A stretch of 64,000 nucleotides of DNA from Cellulophaga sp. RHA19 (GCF_002813425.1 NZ_PHUL01000001.1:3355001-3419000), one strand, 5' to 3'. Positions 23,508 through 32,732 are shown, counted from the first letter of the stretch. The notes: a model not told the origin generated them from the letters alone. Program-made: numbers and translations.

Positions 23508-26500
23508 TTAAAATCCTATATTAATACCAAAATTATAACTTTGAGATAAAGGAATATTTAAACCAGTAAACCCATAAACATTACTACCCGCGCTATATTG
23601 GTTCCCTTCTGGGTCATACCCATCATATGGTGTCCAAACCAAAATATTTTGAGCACTAGCAGATATTGAAAATCTATCTAAGTTTATTTTTTCAACAAAT
23701 TTAGAAGGTAAATCATATGTTACACCAATGTTTCTAAGTTTTACCCAAGATGCATCTTGAACTAAAATTTCTGAAGCTCTATTGTAATCAGTAGAGCTAC
23801 GATAGTAGTTTTGATCTATTAAAACCTCTGTTGTGTTTGGTATGTAACCACCATTACCATCATCCATAACTCCACTTAAAATTGTAGTTTCGTCTCTAAA
23901 TTCGGTAACTTCTAAGATTCCATTTCTTATAGAGTTTCTTCTGCCAGCATCATAAATATCTCCTCCTTTTTTATATTCCAATAAAAAGTTAAACCCTAGA
24001 TTTTTCCATTTAAAATTATTAGCTAAAGAAGTAATATAATCAGGAAAAGCATTACCTACTTTTTGACGCTCTGTAAAGTCTATTTCTGGCTTACCATTTG
24101 CATCTATATAACGTTCACCGTTTTCATAACGCCATTTCCAACCGTACAAAGACCCCATTTTATCACCTTCTCTAATTTCTGATGTTACACCTGCAAAACC
24201 AGAATCTGCAAAAATAATACTCTCTATATCATCTGGAATATCTAGTACTTTACCCTCACTAGTAGACCAGTTTAAGACTACCTCCCATTTAAAATCTTGA
24301 GATTTAATAATATCTGCACTCAATAGAAATTCGTGTCCAAATACTTCAAAATCTCCTGCGTTCCTAACAATTCTTGATATACCAGAAGAGTATGCCGTAC
24401 CAACACCAAAAATTTGATCTTTTACCCGTGTTTTATAATATGCATAGTCCAAACGGATACGATTTTTAAAAAATCTCAAATCGGCTCCAATTTCTGTAGA
24501 TTGGTTTCTTTCTGGTACAATGTCTAAATCTCCTAAAGCTGTACTAGACCTGTAACCACCTGCTCCTCCAAAAGGAAAGTCTCCATCTACAACAAAATAA
24601 TGACCTACTTGCCCAAATAATGGCCCTTTACCTACCTCTGCCCAGGATGCTCTAAGCTTACCAAATGTAAACACATCATTATCTCCAAAAACGCCCGAAA
24701 CATCATAAGCTAAACTTACAGACGGATAAAAGAATGACCTATTGTCTTTTGGTAAAGTAGAAACCCAGTCATTACGACCTGTTACTGTTAAAAATAACTT
24801 ATCTAAATAACTTAGTTTAAGTTCTCCAAATACACCAACATTACGCAACTGAGTAACACTCTCATTAGCAAAAGTATTTATAGTATTACCTAGCTCATTA
24901 ATACCTGGCACATTTAGCGTTTCTCCTCTTACATCTGCATAATTTCTTTTTGTGTCTGATACTTGATGACCTAAAGTAAGATCTGTTCTAAAATCATCAG
25001 ACCAATCTTTGCTCATAGCAACTAAAAAGTTAGATTCTAAAGCTGTAAAGTTTATATTTTGATTTACAATAAAGCCTCCAACTTGTGTCCCTACATCTAA
25101 ATCTGCTGGCACAAAACGGTTTCTTTGGTCTGAGTAATTATCTACCTGAGCAGAATACGTAATATTTAGCCAATCTTTAGGTGAGTATTTAAGTATTGCG
25201 TTACCTACCCAGCGATTAACATCATCAAATAAACTACTTTTTTCTATAAAATATCTTGGATTATCTATAACACCAAATGTATAATTACGTTGTGTACCAT
25301 CTGGATTTTGGTAATCGTTAATAGGAAATGTACCAGAGTAGTATGACAAAGAACTCATAACTGACTTATCTCCAGAATTACCTCTGTTACCTCCAGATTT
25401 TGAGTAAGAGATAGATGTGTTGATGCTAAAGTTATCTGTTACTTGATACCCACTTTTTAATCTAAAGTTAGTTTTATCATAATAAGTTCCTGGTAAAATA
25501 CCTTCTTCATTATTATTTCCTACAGAAAAGAAATAATCCATTTTTTCTGTAGCTCCGCTTATGTTTAAATTAACCTGAGTGTTTACTCCTGTTTTAAACA
25601 GATCATACGGACTATAAAACTGATCATTAGTTAAATCTACTACATCACCAGATTCAAGAGTATATGAGTCATCTGTGTATTTAGGTCCCCAAGAATAAAA
25701 TGAAGTACCATTTTGAACCCTGTTAAACCCCGTATCTGAGTCTGGGTCATATAACGTTCTAGGTGCTCCGCTAAAACCCTCTCTATAGGTTTCTTGTAAA
25801 TTAGGTGTTTTTTCTAAATTTCTAAAAGTTGTTGAAGCAGTAAAATTAACCTTAGCCTTGCCTTTTTTTCCTTTTTTAGTAGTAATTACAATTGCTCCGT
25901 TTGCTGCTCTTACACCGTATAATGCGGTTGCAGCAGCTCCTTTTAAAACATTATAACTTTCTATATCTTCTGGGTTAATATCACCAGCTCTATTAGAAAA
26001 GCTAAATTGCTCTGAACTGCTAGGCGAATTAGATCCTGCACTAGGAGAAACGTTTCCTGAAAAAGTATCGTTATTTAACGCTATACCATCTACAATAATT
26101 AGTGGTTGATTACTACGATCTGGATTTACAGAGGTTACACCTCTAATTAGAATGTCTACACCGCCACCAGATGATCCGGATGTTCTATTAATTTGTACAC
26201 CAGCAACTCTACCTTGTAAAGCTTCTAATGCATTTGCTTGACCAGTTAAATTAAGGTCTTCAGATTTTACTTGTGTTACAGAATACCCTAAAGATTTCTC
26301 TTTCTTTTCTACTCCAAAAGCTGTAACAACAACCTCATCTAACTGACTAGCATCTTCTTCTAAAGTTACATTAACTACCGTAGTTGTACCTACTGTGACT
26401 TCTTTAGGAAGCATTCCGATATAAGAAAACTTTAAAACATCTGCTTGTTTGGCATTGATAATGTACTTGCCATCAAAATCTGTTGTAGTTCCGTTTTGTG

Positions 26501-26630
26501 TACCCTTTACTACTATTGTAACGCCTAATAACGGAATTCCCTCACTGTCGGTTACAGTACCAGAAATTTGTTGCGAATAAGCAATGGTTGTAAAAAGCAC
26601 ACTAAAGAGTAATACTAATGTGTTCTTCAT
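23508..26630 (-). CDS. SusC/RagA-type TonB-linked outer-membrane transporter (pair 1)
   Basis: A 1040-residue SusC protein: signal peptide (1-19), CarboxypepD_reg-like domain (about 21-97), TonB-box region DEVVVTAFG near 100-108, plug domain (about 118-250) with VAGVQINRTSGSSGGG and ILIRGVTSVN, and a 22-strand barrel ending in the aromatic C-terminal strand NFGINIGF. It imports a SusD-captured nutrient using TonB energy. A -7 box lies about 145 bases upstream. The pair has no neighbouring enzymes and is bracketed by unrelated genes. Confidence 0.95.
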   Translation of the reverse strand: MKNTLVLLFSVLFTTIAYSQQISGTVTDSEGIPLLGVTIVVKGTQNGTTTDFDGKYIINAKQADVLKFSYIGMLPKEVTVGTTTVVNVTLEEDASQLDEVVVTAFGVEKKEKSLGYSVTQVKSEDLNLTGQANALEALQGRVAGVQINRTSGSSGGGVDILIRGVTSVNPDRSNQPLIIVDGIALNNDTFSGNVSPSAGSNSPSSSEQFSFSNRAGDINPEDIESYNVLKGAAATALYGVRAANGAIVITTKKGKKGKAKVNFTASTTFRNLEKTPNLQETYREGFSGAPRTLYDPDSDTGFNRVQNGTSFYSWGPKYTDDSYTLESGDVVDLTNDQFYSPYDLFKTGVNTQVNLNISGATEKMDYFFSVGNNNEEGILPGTYYDKTNFRLKSGYQVTDNFSINTSISYSKSGGNRGNSGDKSVMSSLSYYSGTFPINDYQNPDGTQRNYTFGVIDNPRYFIEKSSLFDDVNRWVGNAILKYSPKDWLNITYSAQVDNYSDQRNRFVPADLDVGTQVGGFIVNQNINFTALESNFLVAMSKDWSDDFRTDLTLGHQVSDTKRNYADVRGETLNVPGINELGNTINTFANESVTQLRNVGVFGELKLSYLDKLFLTVTGRNDWVSTLPKDNRSFFYPSVSLAYDVSGVFGDNDVFTFGKLRASWAEVGKGPLFGQVGHYFVVDGDFPFGGAGGYRSSTALGDLDIVPERNQSTEIGADLRFFKNRIRLDYAYYKTRVKDQIFGVGTAYSSGISRIVRNAGDFEVFGHEFLLSADIIKSQDFKWEVVLNWSTSEGKVLDIPDDIESIIFADSGFAGVTSEIREGDKMGSLYGWKWRYENGERYIDANGKPEIDFTERQKVGNAFPDYITSLANNFKWKNLGFNFLLEYKKGGDIYDAGRRNSIRNGILEVTEFRDETTILSGVMDDGNGGYIPNTTEVLIDQNYYRSSTDYNRASEILVQDASWVKLRNIGVTYDLPSKFVEKINLDRFSISASAQNILVWTPYDGYDPEGNQYSAGSNVYGFTGLNIPLSQSYNFGINIGF

Positions 26631-26771
26631 AAAAATTGAGTTTTTGATTAATAAATTAGTTAAGTGAAACTAAAGTCAATAAAAAAATCAATAAATCAAA
26701 TTAAAGAAGAAATAAATATTAAATTATTCTTAATTAAACAGGTAATTTCTCACAAATACATTAATAAAAGA

Positions 26772-26779
26772 CAAATTTA
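26772..26779 (-). promoter_or_regulatory. -7 box upstream of SusC 1
   Basis: On the minus strand TAAATTTG fits TAnnTTTG about 142 bases before the SusC start, leaving a long AT-rich leader. No -33 TTG is at the usual spacing. Confidence 0.35.
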
Positions 26780-26872
26780 AGTTAATTATAATCACTAAAA
26801 GTCTTAAAAAACTAAGTTTGTAATAAATATAACAATTGTTAATTCTTCAATGAACATAAGTAATTTAAAACA

Positions 26873-26903
26873 AAAAAAAGACTGCATTACTGCAGTCTTT
26901 TAA
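26873..26903 (-). terminator. Terminator after trxB
   Basis: On the minus strand AAAAGACTGCA pairs with TGCAGTCTTTT around GTAA, followed by a T run, about 20 bases after the trxB stop. Confidence 0.88.
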
Positions 26904-26921
26904 ATCAATCATATATATATT

Positions 26922-27878
26922 TTAAGCTATTTCTTCTATAGCTGCTAAATAACGTTCTGCATCTAAAGCTGCCATACAACCTGTACCTGCAGCAGTAACT
27001 GCTTGTCTATATTCTTTATCTTGTACATCTCCACTGGCAAATACACCTGGTAAATTTGTTTTAGTAGACTTACCCTCTGTAATTAAGTAACCTGTTTCAT
27101 CCATATCTAATTGTCCTTTAAATATGTCTGTATTAGGTTTATGTCCAATAGCAATAAAAAGTCCTGTAATTGCTATTTCTTCTTTTTCTTTAGTTTGATT
27201 ATTTACCATACGTAAACCTTCTACAACCTGCTCTCCTAATACTTCATCTACCTCGGTATTATATTTTACAGTGATATTAGAAATACTATTTACTCTATGC
27301 TGCATTGCTTTAGATGCTCTCATTTCATCTCTACGCACAAGCATAGTAACGTTGTTACAAATATTTGCTAAGTATGATGCCTCTTCTGCAGCAGTATCTC
27401 CTGCCCCAACAATAGCAACATCTTGTCCTTTATAAAAGAAACCGTCACAAACAGCACATGCAGATACTCCGCCTCCACGTAAACGTTGTTCGCTTTCTAA
27501 TCCTAAATATTTTGCAGTTGCTCCTGTAGAAATAATAACTGTTTCTGCTTCAATAGTTTTAGAGTTATCTACAGTTACTTTGTGTATACCACCCACAGTT
27601 TCGTTAAACTCTACTGCTGTAACCATACCTATTCTTACTTCTGTACCAAAACGTTCTGCTTGAGCTTGCAATTGCGTCATCATTGTTGGTCCGTCTATAC
27701 CTTCTGGATACCCTGGAAAATTATCTACCTCTGTAGTAGTTGTTAATTGTCCGCCTGGCTCCATACCGGTATACATTACAGGTTTCAAATCTGCTCTAGA
27801 AGCATAAATTGCAGCAGTATATCCTGCTGGTCCAGAGCCTATAATAAGACATTTAATTCTCTCTATTGTATCTGACAT
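26922..27878 (-). CDS. trxB: Thioredoxin-disulfide reductase
   Basis: A 318-residue low-molecular-weight thioredoxin reductase: FAD-binding GSGPAGYTAAIYASRA near residue 14, the redox-active C141-A-V-C144 followed by DGFFYKG, a second NAD(P)H-binding GAGDTAAEEASYL, and the C-terminal ASGDVQDKEYRQAVTAAGTG that contacts FAD. It reduces thioredoxin with NADPH in the cytosol. Monocistronic, with a -7 box at 27908 and its own terminator. Confidence 0.97.
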   Translation of the reverse strand: MSDTIERIKCLIIGSGPAGYTAAIYASRADLKPVMYTGMEPGGQLTTTTEVDNFPGYPEGIDGPTMMTQLQAQAERFGTEVRIGMVTAVEFNETVGGIHKVTVDNSKTIEAETVIISTGATAKYLGLESEQRLRGGGVSACAVCDGFFYKGQDVAIVGAGDTAAEEASYLANICNNVTMLVRRDEMRASKAMQHRVNSISNITVKYNTEVDEVLGEQVVEGLRMVNNQTKEKEEIAITGLFIAIGHKPNTDIFKGQLDMDETGYLITEGKSTKTNLPGVFASGDVQDKEYRQAVTAAGTGCMAALDAERYLAAIEEIA

Positions 27879-27907
27879 AATATTAGTTCAAAGTTTAGTT
27901 TAGAACA

Positions 27908-27915
27908 CAAATGTA
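27908..27915 (-). promoter_or_regulatory. -7 box of trxB
   Basis: On the minus strand TACATTTG matches TAnnTTTG about 30 bases upstream of the trxB start. The -33 region lacks a clear TTG. Confidence 0.45.
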
Positions 27916-27989
27916 ATTTTTTTATGCAAACTGAAAAGCTTATTGCCATAAATTGTTACAATAGAGTCATAGTCATATATAATTTGACT

Positions 27990-29135
27990 TTATTTTAACA
28001 TTTTTACCGTAGCAACTGTTCTAAAACCTGTGTGTTCTGCAGAAGAGTCTACACTAGATCCCATACGAGCAGATATTCTATAACTAGCACAGTAACTGTC
28101 ACTACATAAGAAAGATCCTCCTTTTATAACTTTTTCTTTTATATAAAGGTTTTGAGGGTTGTATGCATCTGTTGCTCCAAGCGGATTTTTTTTAGTTGTA
28201 ACAGCTGCCAATTCTTTATAATAATTAACATTGTACCAATCTGTTGTCCACTCCCAAACATTACCTGCCATATCATACAATCCATAACCATTAGGCTGGT
28301 AACTTTTTACAGGTGCACGATTCTCATATCCATCTTTTTTACTGTTTTCTACAGGAAATTCTCCTTCCCAACTATTGGCGTTTTTAGATAACACAGATTT
28401 ATCATCTCCCCAAAAAAATATGGTTCCTGTTTTCCCTCCATTTGCAGCATACTCCCACTCTGCTTCTGTTGGCAACCTTCTTCCTGCCCAATTGCAATAA
28501 GCCATTGCATCTTCATAACAAATTTGCACTACCGGATAATTATCTAGTCCTTTTATAGAGCTTTTTGGTCCGTTTGGATGTTTCCAATTAGCACCAATTG
28601 TCCAGTCCCACCACTGAGAAAAATCGAATAAATTAGGGACCGATTTTTTACTTTTTTTAAACGTTAATGAGCCTGGCTGTAGTATAGAGTCGTGTGGTTT
28701 TGGTGTTCCTTCTGGAACTTGTTTTTTCATTTCTTCCCAATCTATTGCTCTTTCTGCAACAGTAATGTAACCTGTTTCCTTAACAAACTTAGCAAACTGC
28801 GCATTGGTCACTTCTGTAATATCCATAAAAAAACCATCTACAGCTACTTTGTGTGCAGGTTTCTCATGCTGCATTGCCATTTTATCTTGTGGCACTGCTC
28901 CTTGTACAAACATACCTCCAGGTATCCAAACCATACCTTCAGGCACTTTTACATCTTCAGGTTTTTCTATTATTAAGGTATAAGTAGTATCCTTTTTTAC
29001 ATTATCCTTTTTTGGAGTAACAGTTTTCTTTGGTTCTTGCTGTTCTTTTTTAGGTACATCTTTACATTGTGTACAAACAATTGCTACAAAAGATAAAAGT
29101 AAAATATAATGTAGGCTACGCATTTTAAGTTTCAT
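27990..29135 (-). CDS. Formylglycine-generating enzyme family protein, exported
   Basis: A 381-residue protein with a hydrophobic N-terminal export signal ending near VCTQC (an atypical lipobox with Gln before Cys24) and a lysine-rich linker. The FGE-sulfatase domain spans about 65-375: EGMVWIPGG, FFMDITEVTNAQFAKF, RRLPTEAEWEYAA, GLYDMAGNVWEWTTDW and GGSFLCSDSYC. Both catalytic/copper-binding cysteines of true FGE are present (C344 and C349), unlike most bacterial FGE-like proteins. It would convert a sulfatase Cys/Ser-motif cysteine to formylglycine outside the cytoplasm. No sulfatase gene is in the window. Confidence 0.85.
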   Translation of the reverse strand: MKLKMRSLHYILLLSFVAIVCTQCKDVPKKEQQEPKKTVTPKKDNVKKDTTYTLIIEKPEDVKVPEGMVWIPGGMFVQGAVPQDKMAMQHEKPAHKVAVDGFFMDITEVTNAQFAKFVKETGYITVAERAIDWEEMKKQVPEGTPKPHDSILQPGSLTFKKSKKSVPNLFDFSQWWDWTIGANWKHPNGPKSSIKGLDNYPVVQICYEDAMAYCNWAGRRLPTEAEWEYAANGGKTGTIFFWGDDKSVLSKNANSWEGEFPVENSKKDGYENRAPVKSYQPNGYGLYDMAGNVWEWTTDWYNVNYYKELAAVTTKKNPLGATDAYNPQNLYIKEKVIKGGSFLCSDSYCASYRISARMGSSVDSSAEHTGFRTVATVKMLK

Positions 29136-29164
29136 AATTTAATTTGATAAAAAATAAGTAGTAA

Positions 29165-29172
29165 CAAATATA
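29165..29172 (-). promoter_or_regulatory. -7 box of the FGE gene
   Basis: On the minus strand TATATTTG fits TAnnTTTG about 30 bases upstream of the start at 29135. Confidence 0.45.
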
Positions 29173-29344
29173 TAGATCTAAAAAAAGTTTAATGTATTTC
29201 TCAGTAATAAATACGTGCTTATTTGTATAACAAATGGTATTTATTGACTATTTACAGTAGTTACAAATGATTAAAAATTATCAAATTGATAAAAAACACC
29301 CCTATAAAAAATATATAATAAAATTATATCCTAGTCATTACTAT

Positions 29345-29352
29345 TAAATTTG
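29345..29352 (+). promoter_or_regulatory. -7 box of the MFS transporter gene
   Basis: TAAATTTG fits TAnnTTTG, leaving a leader of about 115 bases before the ATG at 29472. No -33 TTG at the usual spacing. Confidence 0.4.
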
Positions 29353-29471
29353 TATTTAGAAGTAAAACTTTATTACTTTTAAAAATTAACAACTGAATTA
29401 CTATATAAAGTCTATTTTAGATTTTTTTTAAAACTTAACTAAAACTCAATTTTACCAAACAAAACTAACTT

Positions 29472-30827
29472 ATGGAAAATACAATTACGGGAACAGGAAC
29501 AAATGCCAAACGGTTATTTTATGGCAGTTGCTTTGCTTTAATCTCTACTGCTTTATCTTTTAGTATTAGAGCCGGAATTTTAAAACAATTAGGAGAAGAG
29601 CTTAGCTTTAATGCCGAGCAATTAGGTTTTATAAATTCTATGTGGTTTTTAGGTTTTCCTATTTCAATGGTTATTGGTGGTTTAATTTATCACAAAGTTG
29701 GCGGTAAGGTTATTATGCAATTTGCATTTTTTGCACATGCAATTGGTATTGTTATGACTATTTATGCTAACAGTTATGTTGGCTTACTTATATCTACTTT
29801 ATTAATTGGCTTAGGTAATGGCTGTACAGAAGCTGCTTGTAACCCAATGATTGCAGATGCTTTTAAAGGAAGCAAAATGAGTACAATGCTAAACCGTTTT
29901 CATATGTGGTTTCCTGGTGGTATTGTAATAGGTAGTTTACTATCTAAATTTATGACAGACGCAGAAATGAGTTGGCAATCGCAAATCTGGATGATTATGA
30001 TTCCTACTATAATTTATGCTGTTTTCTTCTGGGGACAAAGTTGGCCTAAAGCTAAAATTAAAGAGGCAGCCACTATTGGTAGTAACCTAAAAGCAATGCT
30101 TTCTCCGTTATTTATTTTTATGATTATTTGTATGGCATTAACTGCTATATCTGAATTTGGACCACAACAATGGTCTGGATTAATATTAGAAAAAAGTGGT
30201 GCTAACCCTATGCTTATTTTAGCGCTAGTTACAGGTTTAATGGCTGTAGCCCGTTTTTTTGGAGGATCAGTAGTAAAACAATTTGACCAAACAGGTGTGC
30301 TACTTGGTTCTGCTGTTTTAGCAACTATTGGTATATACTTGTTTAGTACACAAACGGGAGAAATGGCTTATGTAGCAGCAATTTTCTTTGCTCTAGGTGT
30401 TGCCTATTTTTGGCCAAATATGATTGGTTTTGTTGCTGACAAAATACCTAAAAGTGGTGCTCTAGGTATGTCTATTATTGGAGCTGTAGGAATGTTTGCT
30501 AACTCTATTTTTTCTCCAATTATTGGTGGTTGGATTGATTCTGATGTTGATAAAATAGCCAATTCTTCACTTAATGTTTCTGGAAAAATATTTAATGAGG
30601 CTAAAAATATTTTTGAAAGTAAAGAAAATCTAAATGAAGCTGCTTCATTAATTAATGTTAGCAAGAGTAATTTAGAGTCTTCAATAAATAACGTAATTTT
30701 AGAGTCAGGCCAAGAAACTTTAGGTACTATGGTACTTTTTCCGGCAATATTAATTGTATTATTTACCATATTATATTTTTGGATGAAAAGCACAAAAGAA
30801 TCAAGCAAAGAAACCGCTAGTGCATAA
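29472..30827 (+). CDS. MFS transporter
   Basis: A 451-residue major facilitator with about 12 membrane helices. The N-half has GGLIYHKVGGKVIMQ, the loop 2-3 signature region, and conserved LIGLGNGCTEAACNPMIAD and RFHMWFPGG motifs, which resemble sugar/carbohydrate-type MFS proteins of Bacteroidota. A cytosolic or periplasmic insert of about 60 residues rich in N/E/S (about 355-420) sits before the last helix. Substrate unknown. Transcribed alone, convergent with the patatin gene across a shared terminator. Confidence 0.85.
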   Translation: MENTITGTGTNAKRLFYGSCFALISTALSFSIRAGILKQLGEELSFNAEQLGFINSMWFLGFPISMVIGGLIYHKVGGKVIMQFAFFAHAIGIVMTIYANSYVGLLISTLLIGLGNGCTEAACNPMIADAFKGSKMSTMLNRFHMWFPGGIVIGSLLSKFMTDAEMSWQSQIWMIMIPTIIYAVFFWGQSWPKAKIKEAATIGSNLKAMLSPLFIFMIICMALTAISEFGPQQWSGLILEKSGANPMLILALVTGLMAVARFFGGSVVKQFDQTGVLLGSAVLATIGIYLFSTQTGEMAYVAAIFFALGVAYFWPNMIGFVADKIPKSGALGMSIIGAVGMFANSIFSPIIGGWIDSDVDKIANSSLNVSGKIFNEAKNIFESKENLNEAASLINVSKSNLESSINNVILESGQETLGTMVLFPAILIVLFTILYFWMKSTKESSKETASA

Positions 30828-30849
30828 TGTTGTTTTAGCTTAAAATATT

Positions 30850-30884
30850 AAAAAAGCTTCTCTATTACAGAGAAGCTTTTTTAA
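30850..30884. terminator. Bidirectional terminator
   Basis: AAAAAAGCTTCTCT pairs perfectly with AGAGAAGCTTTTTT around ATTAC, between the convergent MFS and patatin genes. Confidence 0.92.
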
Positions 30885-30905
30885 TTATAGACTTTACATA
30901 GTAAT

Positions 30906-31682
30906 TTAAACACTTTTAAAATTAGATAAGTTTGCATCAGTTTCAAGAAGCTTTTTTGTTGCAGAATAACCAAGTTCAAATATAGTATCAATACTTCCCA
31001 TATCAAACGTACCAAAATCAGATAATCCTTCAGGTAAAACTATCATATCACATAAATTAAATTTAAGCATAGATTCTGATGCAGACTTTAATTTGTAAGC
31101 ACGTTCTACAACTGTATAAGAATGTTTTAAGTCTTCTATTTTTATTTTCTTTAATGGATTTACATATACTCCTATAATTTTATCACAGTCCTTTTGTAGT
31201 GGTTCTATAGGAAAATTGTTTAAAACACCACCATCTACATAATAAGAACCATCTATTTTTATAGGGGTAAACATACCCGGAAAAGAAGCCGAAGCAAGTA
31301 CAGGTCTAATAACAGGCCCTTTATCAAAAACCTTTAATGTACCCTCTATTATATTGGTACCTGTAACATACAACGGTTTTTTTAACGCACTAAAATCATC
31401 TTCAGGAAAAAAGCCTTTAAAATTTTCATAATATTTTTCAGTGTCTAAAAAACCAGGCTTACTACGGGCGTAATTATGTCTATTAAATAAAGGTATTGTT
31501 TTAAAAAAGTGTAAAATATGCTCCCAACTAGCTCCACTAGCATATAAAGAACCTACAATTGCACCTGCACTTGTACCTGAAATATGAGTCGGAAAAATAT
31601 TGTTTTCCTCTAAGGCTTTAATTGCTCCAATGTGAGCTACACCTCTAATTCCTCCTCCAGAAAGCACAAGACCTATATTCAT
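30906..31682 (-). CDS. Patatin-like phospholipase
   Basis: A 258-residue cytosolic patatin. The oxyanion loop GGGIRG (9-14), nucleophile elbow GTSAG (Ser38) and catalytic DGG (Asp150) are all present, giving the Ser-Asp dyad of patatin lipid acyl hydrolases. There is no signal peptide or beta-barrel, so it belongs to the small RssA-like soluble group. It follows the gene at 31694-32284 by 11 bases and is likely co-transcribed with it. Confidence 0.92.
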   Translation of the reverse strand: MNIGLVLSGGGIRGVAHIGAIKALEENNIFPTHISGTSAGAIVGSLYASGASWEHILHFFKTIPLFNRHNYARSKPGFLDTEKYYENFKGFFPEDDFSALKKPLYVTGTNIIEGTLKVFDKGPVIRPVLASASFPGMFTPIKIDGSYYVDGGVLNNFPIEPLQKDCDKIIGVYVNPLKKIKIEDLKHSYTVVERAYKLKSASESMLKFNLCDMIVLPEGLSDFGTFDMGSIDTIFELGYSATKKLLETDANLSNFKSV

Positions 31683-31693
31683 TATAAACTATT

Positions 31694-32284
31694 TTATTTT
31701 TTTAATTGAATTACAAAGTTAATTAAACCACCATCTATAGTTGCTTCATATAAAACTCCATTTTTATATACATACACATTTTCATTTCCTTTACTATTAA
31801 TTTTCTTGTATTTATGATTTCCTAAAGAAACTAGTGTATTAAAAGACCCGTCTTGCTCAGAGTAACACTCTTTAACATTTATGGGCTCTTTAAAATACAG
31901 CAATACAGTGCTATAGACAATTGAATCTTGTAATTTAAGTACCTTTTTATTTTTATTTACTAAATATTCTCCATTCCTAAACAATGTACTTGTTTCTGCT
32001 AAAGACTTACCATTAAGTAAAATACTAACGTTAGACTTAAAAAGTTTATCACTATTAAAAGTTACATTATAATCGTATTTTAAATCTACAGTTGTTATAA
32101 TTTTAGTTTGTATTTGTGTAAAACTATGGTAACTAATTATATCCCCATTAATAACTTTGGTTGCTACTAAACTACCAACAACTTTATTTTTGTGAAGAAT
32201 ATTAAAATTTAAAACAGTTGTGTCTGCTTTAGTATTACTTAATAAACCACAAAAAAATAATAAAAGCGCTATGTTTTTTATCAT
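31694..32284 (-). CDS. Exported DUF6134-like protein
   Basis: A 196-residue protein with a cleavable signal peptide (cut near TKADT, residue 20) and a beta-rich mature part with alternating hydrophobic strands (VLNFNILHKNKVVGSL, ISYHSFTQIQTKI, LKYDYNVTFN). The layout agrees with the DUF6134 family seen in Flavobacteriia, where members resemble lipid- or polymer-binding lipocalin-like/LolA-like folds; I am not certain of this assignment. Operon with the patatin gene suggests a role with lipids, which is inference. Confidence 0.55.
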   Translation of the reverse strand: MIKNIALLLFFCGLLSNTKADTTVLNFNILHKNKVVGSLVATKVINGDIISYHSFTQIQTKIITTVDLKYDYNVTFNSDKLFKSNVSILLNGKSLAETSTLFRNGEYLVNKNKKVLKLQDSIVYSTVLLYFKEPINVKECYSEQDGSFNTLVSLGNHKYKKINSKGNENVYVYKNGVLYEATIDGGLINFVIQLKK

Positions 32285-32320
32285 ATAATTTAAAATAGTA
32301 TTTATTTAGTTTAGCATCAT

Positions 32321-32340
32321 TTAATACCAAGCTATTTAAT
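32321..32340. repeat. Dispersed TTAATACCAA element, copy 3
   Basis: TTAATACCAAGCTATTTAAT resembles the elements at 5250 and 16140. Confidence 0.3.
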
Positions 32341-32446
32341 TTTAATTAATTTAAAAATGATATAAATCAGTATAAATTTTAACTACACATTACTTAAAAT
32401 TTAGTAAATATATTAACACTCTTCTTCTTTATATTACCACATTTTA

Positions 32447-32471
32447 ATTCTAAAAAGTCAATTTTTAGAAT
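32447..32471. repeat. Perfect 10-bp inverted repeat
   Basis: ATTCTAAAAA and TTTTTAGAAT flank a 5-base spacer GTCAA. There is no T run after it on either strand, so it is more like a protein-binding palindrome than a terminator. It is 25 bases left of the CTAGAC cluster. Confidence 0.45.
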
Positions 32472-32495
32472 ATTTACACCAAAATAAGTCATTTT

Positions 32496-32552
32496 AAACT
32501 AGACTAAAACTAGACAAATGCGCATTGTAAGTAAAATACGACTAGACCTAGT
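32496..32552 (+). promoter_or_regulatory. Putative operator cluster (CTAGAC half-sites)
   Basis: AAACTAGAC occurs at 32496-32504 and again at 32507-32515, an 11-base (one helical turn) spacing, and ACTAG-AC-CTAGT occurs at 32541-32552. The reverse complement reads TAGTTTTAGTCTAGTTTAAAAT, almost the same as TAGTTCTAGTCTAGTTAAAAT upstream of SusC 2. Shared by the regulator gene and the transporter operon, it is a candidate binding site for the regulator encoded at 32733. Confidence 0.5.
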
Positions 32553-32732
32553 TGTATTTTTAACTACTTTTATTTTTTGTAATTTTTACAATAACCAGAC
32601 CAACACAATTAAATTATTAACAAACTAAAAACTATAAACAACAAGCTATAAAATTTTCAACTACACATTATTAAGTACTTATAAGTAATAAACCATTAAA
32701 AATAGTTGCAAAAAATAGCAAATTCATATTTT

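Larger units (their letters stand above)
29136..29471. other. Intergenic region between FGE and MFS genes
   Basis: This 336-base AT-rich divergent spacer contains two promoter boxes (29165-29172 minus, 29345-29352 plus, listed separately) and no ORF of note, RNA gene or strong hairpin that I can see. Confidence 0.5.
32285..32732. other. Regulatory intergenic region left of the TPR-LuxR gene
   Basis: This 448-base spacer separates divergent operons. It holds a TTAATACCAA element (32321-32340), a perfect 10-bp inverted repeat (32447-32471) and a cluster of CTAGAC half-sites (32496-32552) that also occurs upstream of SusC 2. No ORF, tRNA or terminator is seen. The boxes for individual elements are listed separately. 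Confidence 0.6.

Noticed and set aside
28152..28391. Cys/Phe-rich plus-strand ORF opposite the FGE gene
   Set aside because: Composition (many C, F, I) is that of the antisense frame of a coding gene; no domain recognisable.
32706..32732. TTG start adding 9 residues to the TPR-LuxR regulator
   Set aside because: The ATG at 32733 begins directly before the hydrophobic signal segment and TTG starts are rare here.
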